From the NCBI GenBank assembly GCA_030526445.1, contig JAUNCV010000018.1, positions 1 through 9,588 on the forward strand: DNA of 9,588 nucleotides. The letters run 5' to 3'. Below the pieces are notes generated by a model. The model searched no databases and was not told the DNA's origin. It was given only the letters and a program-made list of their open reading frames with translations. Shown here one piece after another: positions 6,094-9,588 of the stretch. Each line of letters begins with the position of its first letter. Within the stretch, counting starts at the first letter, position 1. The stretch is from Bacteroidales bacterium (GTDB lineage: Bacteria; Bacteroidota; Bacteroidia; Bacteroidales; UBA3663). A program made the translations under genes and the position numbers.

Positions 6094-6754
6094 ACGCTTC
6101 TTTATTATATTGGCCATTCTTATGTGCGGCATTCTCTCTGCCACACATATTTCGGCCCAAGAGATCGGCGATACCATTATCGTCGATCAGTCAGAGATTT
6201 CACCTATGACCGATGCAGAAATAGATTCGCTCTTGGTGGAATTTGACCTGAAGAATAAAAAAATAGAGTGGACGCCCGAACAGGATCCCTACTTCAGAGA
6301 CTATAAACCGGTGCCGTCCAAAGCCCTTTGGTATGCTGCTCTCTTCCCGGGTGGCGGACAGATATACAACCGCAAATATTGGAAACTGCCTATCATCTAT
6401 GGTGGTTATCTGGGCCTCATCTATGGCTTTCAGTTCAACCAAAAGTACTATCGCACCTACTCAAATGCTTATCGAGATTTGGTACTTAATAGTCCGAACA
6501 AAAGCTATATGCAGTTTCTCCCTCCAAATTATCCGGTTGAATCACGACGCGACTATCTGGAAAAGACATTCCAACGCAAACGAAACGCCTATCGTCAATA
6601 CCGAGACTACTGCCTTGTGGGCATGATAGGCATCTATTTGGTAGCAATGGTCGATGCCTATGTCGATGCTGCGCTCTATAACTTTGATGTATCAACCAAC
6701 CTGGATGCCAACAACAACCCTACGTTGATGATTGGCTATCACATTGATTTTTAA
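6083..6754 (+). CDS. DUF5683 membrane protein, function unknown
   Basis: A 223-residue protein of the Bacteroidetes DUF5683 family, recognised from ALFPGGGQIYNRKYWKLPI (86-104) and the late VDAYVDAALYNFDVS segment (190-204). Residues 1-25 form a signal peptide (DIKR, hydrophobic core, ISA before Gln26). Hydrophobic stretches at about 103-118 and 178-190 suggest two membrane segments in the mature protein, with an exported acidic N-terminal region. The start is TTG at 6083: the first in-frame ATG (6122) would remove the basic and hydrophobic parts of the signal peptide, and no upstream ATG exists. The start lies inside parB and the stop overlaps the mltD start by 1 nt, so translation is probably coupled on both sides. 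No catalytic motif is seen and the role is unknown; the neighbours hint at a cell-envelope role. Confidence 0.87.
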   Translation: MDIKRFFIILAILMCGILSATHISAQEIGDTIIVDQSEISPMTDAEIDSLLVEFDLKNKKIEWTPEQDPYFRDYKPVPSKALWYAALFPGGGQIYNRKYWKLPIIYGGYLGLIYGFQFNQKYYRTYSNAYRDLVLNSPNKSYMQFLPPNYPVESRRDYLEKTFQRKRNAYRQYRDYCLVGMIGIYLVAMVDAYVDAALYNFDVSTNLDANNNPTLMIGYHIDF

Positions 6755-8094
6755 TGAAACTATATTTTTTTCATTTACTGGTTCTTGTGGGCATATGTTT
6801 AAACATGTGTTCTAACAGTGTGTATGCCCAAACTCCTAAGGACGAAGCAGAAATGGCTATGCTCAACGTCAAAGACTCGGCTATGGTCTTCCCTGAAAGC
6901 ATGACCGAAATAAGCGATAGCCTTGACTGGTATTCGTGGGGCGAACGCTTTTTTATCCATGCCGATAGCAACTGTGTGAGCGAGCCTATGTCGATGGAGA
7001 TTCCCGATTCTGTCTACATTATGCGTCTGCGTGCACTGCCAACTATCATTGACATGCCGTTCAATGAGCCTGTGCGCAATTGCCTCGACTTCTATATACA
7101 TAGACGTCGCACAATGGTTGAACGCATGGTTGGCGTGGGATACAACCACTACTTCCCCGTGTTCGAAGAGGCTTTGCAACGCCATGGCTTGCCCTCTGAA
7201 TTAAAATTTCTTGCTTGTATTGAAAGCGCTTTGCGACAGAATGCCTACAGCCGCGCTCATGCCGCTGGCCTTTGGCAAATGATTCCAAGCACAGGTATGC
7301 TCATGGGATTGGAAATCAACTCGTTTATCGACGAACGATACGATCTCTACAAGAGTACCGATGCCGCATGCCGTTTCCTTAAACAACTCTACAACAGTTT
7401 TGGAGACTGGCACCTTGCCATCGCTGCCTATAACTGCGGCCCCGGCAATGTGCGCAAGGCTATGATGCGCTCTGGCAAACACACTTTCTGGGAGATATAC
7501 AACTTCCTTCCACGTGAGACTCGTTCCTATGTTCCGGTATTTATTGCCGCAACATACGTTATGACCTATCACTGCGAGCACAATCTCTGCGCTACACTCT
7601 CGGAACTGCCTCCGGAATGCGATACATTGATGATCAATACAATGGTTCACTTCGACCAAATCAGTCATATGCTGCGCATACCAAAGGAGCAGATCGAAAG
7701 TCTGAACCCTCAATATATCCACGACATTGTGCCTGGTTCTCCAGAAAAAGCATACGCTTTGACTCTTCCTGCCGAAAAAGCCTTGTCATTCATCGAATTA
7801 CAAGACACCATTTTCGCTTATAAGGCAGACTCTTTGTTGCCACATAATGGCGACCTCAAGGAGATTCCACGCAAGGGTTCGCGCAATGCCTATGTCGCCA
7901 ATGGCGGCAATCGTCTGCCAGGCGGAAAAGGCCAAGCAGGTACAGCCAATGGTAAGAGTGTCTATGTAGTGCGAAAAGGCGACACTCTCGGTTCCATTGC
8001 TCGCAAAAACCATACAACCGTAGCAAAAATCAAAAAACTAAATAACCTGAAGTCAGACCGAATTTCTGTTGGAAAGAAACTGAAAGTAAGGTAA
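6754..8094 (+). CDS. mltD: MltD-type membrane-bound lytic transglycosylase with LysM
   Basis: Peptidoglycan lytic transglycosylase (SLT domain, GH23) that cleaves the glycan MurNAc-GlcNAc bond to a 1,6-anhydro product in the periplasm; 446 residues (E. coli MltD 452). Residues 1-25 are a signal peptide ending VYA before Gln26. Cys19 is in the signal region but lacks a convincing lipobox, so I call it soluble or periplasmic, not a lipoprotein. The SLT domain spans about 125-275 with catalytic Glu157 in ESALRQNA, AGLWQMIPSTG at 171-181, AYNCGPGNV at 225-233 and the FLPRETRSYVP motif at 251-261. A degenerate LysM lies at about 292-340, then a Gly/Asn-rich linker (about 378-400), then one clear LysM (YVVRKGDTL at 404-412 to the end) for peptidoglycan binding. 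The ATG overlaps the DUF5683 stop in TAATG. A hairpin follows. Confidence 0.94.
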   Translation: MKLYFFHLLVLVGICLNMCSNSVYAQTPKDEAEMAMLNVKDSAMVFPESMTEISDSLDWYSWGERFFIHADSNCVSEPMSMEIPDSVYIMRLRALPTIIDMPFNEPVRNCLDFYIHRRRTMVERMVGVGYNHYFPVFEEALQRHGLPSELKFLACIESALRQNAYSRAHAAGLWQMIPSTGMLMGLEINSFIDERYDLYKSTDAACRFLKQLYNSFGDWHLAIAAYNCGPGNVRKAMMRSGKHTFWEIYNFLPRETRSYVPVFIAATYVMTYHCEHNLCATLSELPPECDTLMINTMVHFDQISHMLRIPKEQIESLNPQYIHDIVPGSPEKAYALTLPAEKALSFIELQDTIFAYKADSLLPHNGDLKEIPRKGSRNAYVANGGNRLPGGKGQAGTANGKSVYVVRKGDTLGSIARKNHTTVAKIKKLNNLKSDRISVGKKLKVR

Positions 8095-8106
8095 CATACA
8101 CAACAA

Positions 8107-8124
8107 CCCCTCCTTCGGGAGGGG
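8107..8124 (+). terminator. UUCG-loop hairpin after mltD, probable transcript end
   Basis: CCCCTCC (8107-8113), TTCG, GGAGGGG (8118-8124): a perfect GC-rich 7-bp stem closed by the very stable cUUCGg tetraloop, 12 nt after the mltD stop. No T run follows on either strand, so it is not a textbook intrinsic terminator. It could be a terminator, a 3'-end protecting stem or a copy of a dispersed intergenic repeat. The rest of the 109-nt gap before the next gene is AT-rich, and I could not identify a consensus promoter in it. Confidence 0.5.
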
Positions 8125-8203
8125 ACTTCTAACCACATACGGTCTCTCTTTAGTGAGCGATTTAGTAAAATTAATAACACAACTCTATTCTAACGCTATA
8201 ACC

Positions 8204-9588
8204 ATGATTCAAGGATTACCAAAAAACATGACTGTAGCTCCCATCACTCCCGATGAAGAGCTTTTCATACAGACCGAATTTGAGGGTCTGCTCGATGATT
8301 ATGCACATACTCGCAACGGCGATAAGAAAGAACTCATCACCCGCGTTTTCGAATTTGCTAAGAATGCTTATGGCAATGACCGCCGACTCTCTGGCCAGCC
8401 ATACATCTGCCACCCACTGGCGGTAGCACGAATCGTGAGTCATGACATAGGTATGGGTTCTACCGCCATTAGTGCAGCACTGCTTCACGATATTGTGAAG
8501 GACACCGTTGTCACCTTCGAAGAGATTGATGACACTTTCGGTCCACGCATCGGGAACCTGGTGCGCGGTCTCACCAAAATTTCTGGAGGCAATGTGCGCT
8601 TTGTGACAGAAGAGACACAGGACGAAAGCCATCCAGGCATCAAAAATCCTGAGGAACAGGCCGAGAATTTCCGCAACCTGTTGCTCACTATGTCTGAGGA
8701 TGTGCGTGTCATCTTGGTCAAAATCGCCGATCGTCTGCACAATATGCGCACTCTTTCGGCACTTTCGCCACTGAAGCAGCATCGCATCGCCAACGAGACT
8801 CTCTATTTGTACGCACCTCTCGCTTATCGTCTGGGTCTGCATAGCATCAAAAGCGAACTTGAGGATTTGAGCCTCAAATATGACCATCCTGAAGAATATG
8901 CAGACTTGAAGGAGAAACTCAAAAATAGTGAGGAGAGCCGCGAACGTCTCTTCAAAACCTTCTCTGCACCTATCATCTCGATGGTCGATAGCCTCGGACT
9001 GAAGTACACCTTCAAGGCGAGAATGAAGAGCATTTACAGCATCTGGAATAAAATGCAGACAAAACATGTGCCCTTCGAGGAGGTCTATGATTTGTTCGCT
9101 GCCCGCATCGTATTTACACCTCAAAGTCCAGAAACTGAAAAAAGCGACTGCTGGCGCATCTATACTGCCATCACCGAGGTATATAAGATACATCCTGATC
9201 GCATACGAGATTGGATAAGCCGTCCTAAGTCGAACGGCTACGAGGCTTTGCACATGACTGTTATGGGGCCTGATGGCAACTGGATTGAGATTCAGATTCG
9301 TTCTGAACGAATGGACAAACTAGCCGAGGGCGGCTTGGCTGCGCATTGGAAATACAAACGAGGCAATCAGACCAATGAGGCCGACAATAGCCTCGACAAG
9401 TGGGTCAAGAACATCAAGGACATTCTTGACGACCCTGCCCCCAATGCACTCGACTTCCTCGACACCATCAAACTCAACCTACTTACAACCGAAATCTATC
9501 TTTTTACCCCGAAGGGCGATTTGATAGAGTTGCCAAAGGGCGCAACAGCTCTCGACTTTGCCTTTGCGCTGCATACACAAGTAGGTTT
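8204..9588 (+). CDS. relA/spoT: RelA/SpoT-family (p)ppGpp synthetase/hydrolase, 3' end cut by window
   Basis: Long stringent-response enzyme that makes and, in bifunctional forms, degrades (p)ppGpp. The reading frame is open to the window edge: 461 residues, not a natural truncation. The HD hydrolase domain (about 45-200) keeps its metal ligands His70, His95-Asp96 and Asp176 (ADRLHNMRTL at 175-184), but HDxxED reads HDIVKDT with Lys99 in place of Glu. The loop at about 127-153 is longer than in streptococcal Rel. The synthetase domain (about 255-385) has RMKSIYSIWNKM (273-284), YDLFAAR (295-301), SNGYEALH (343-350) and EIQIR (362-366), so synthesis should work. RIRD at 333-336 is basic, like the RxKD of bifunctional enzymes rather than the acidic EFDD of RelA. 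The TGS domain begins near 432 (LFTPKGDLIELPKG). I use ATG 8204; ATG 8228 is an alternative. The missing part should hold the rest of TGS and the regulatory domains. Confidence 0.94.
   Translation, partial: MIQGLPKNMTVAPITPDEELFIQTEFEGLLDDYAHTRNGDKKELITRVFEFAKNAYGNDRRLSGQPYICHPLAVARIVSHDIGMGSTAISAALLHDIVKDTVVTFEEIDDTFGPRIGNLVRGLTKISGGNVRFVTEETQDESHPGIKNPEEQAENFRNLLLTMSEDVRVILVKIADRLHNMRTLSALSPLKQHRIANETLYLYAPLAYRLGLHSIKSELEDLSLKYDHPEEYADLKEKLKNSEESRERLFKTFSAPIISMVDSLGLKYTFKARMKSIYSIWNKMQTKHVPFEEVYDLFAARIVFTPQSPETEKSDCWRIYTAITEVYKIHPDRIRDWISRPKSNGYEALHMTVMGPDGNWIEIQIRSERMDKLAEGGLAAHWKYKRGNQTNEADNSLDKWVKNIKDILDDPAPNALDFLDTIKLNLLTTEIYLFTPKGDLIELPKGATALDFAFALHTQVG

Noticed and set aside
8216..9253. 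A 345-codon open frame on the minus strand opposite the RelA/SpoT gene
   Set aside because: Its translation shows no recognisable domain, while the plus strand encodes a clear RSH protein over the same bases. It is an antisense shadow of a high-constraint gene.

Overview
The window looks like a core chromosomal segment of a member of the Bacteroidales, probably Prevotella-like; the genus cannot be settled from sequence alone. The evidence is the Bacteroidetes-restricted families (DUF5606, DUF5683), signal peptides cut before a glutamine, start codons without clear Shine-Dalgarno sequences, a Bacteroidetes-type promoter (TTG, about 20 bp, TAnnTTTG) and moderate GC coding DNA with AT-rich gaps. 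I see no insertion sequence, prophage, CRISPR array, tRNA or rRNA.

The genes form two divergent blocks around a gap at about 4123-4365. Leftward (minus strand) run surE (nucleotidase), lpxB (lipid A disaccharide synthase) and a DUF5606 gene. These are tightly spaced and end at a clear intrinsic terminator (1669-1701). Beyond it lies a separately transcribed gene for an exported C1B cysteine peptidase (PepC/bleomycin hydrolase type), followed by a long hairpin (112-156).

Rightward (plus strand) run parA, parB, a DUF5683 membrane protein gene and an MltD-type lytic transglycosylase gene. parB overlaps the DUF5683 gene by 11 nt and the DUF5683 gene overlaps mltD by 1 nt. After a UUCG hairpin at 8107-8124, a RelA/SpoT-type (p)ppGpp enzyme starts and runs off the right edge after 461 residues, in its TGS domain.

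Together the block joins chromosome segregation (ParAB), envelope building and remodelling (LpxB, MltD, DUF5683) and the stringent response. It resembles ordinary Bacteroidales core synteny, and I do not see an obviously new system. The best leads are: (1) a nested dyad at the par promoter whose inner arms are parS-like half-sites exactly two helical turns apart across the -7 box; (2) a perfect DnaA box plus a near-perfect one in the surE/parA gap; (3) a Glu-to-Lys change in the HDxxED motif of the RelA/SpoT hydrolase domain; and (4) the translational coupling of ParB, an uncharacterised membrane protein and a peptidoglycan lyase.
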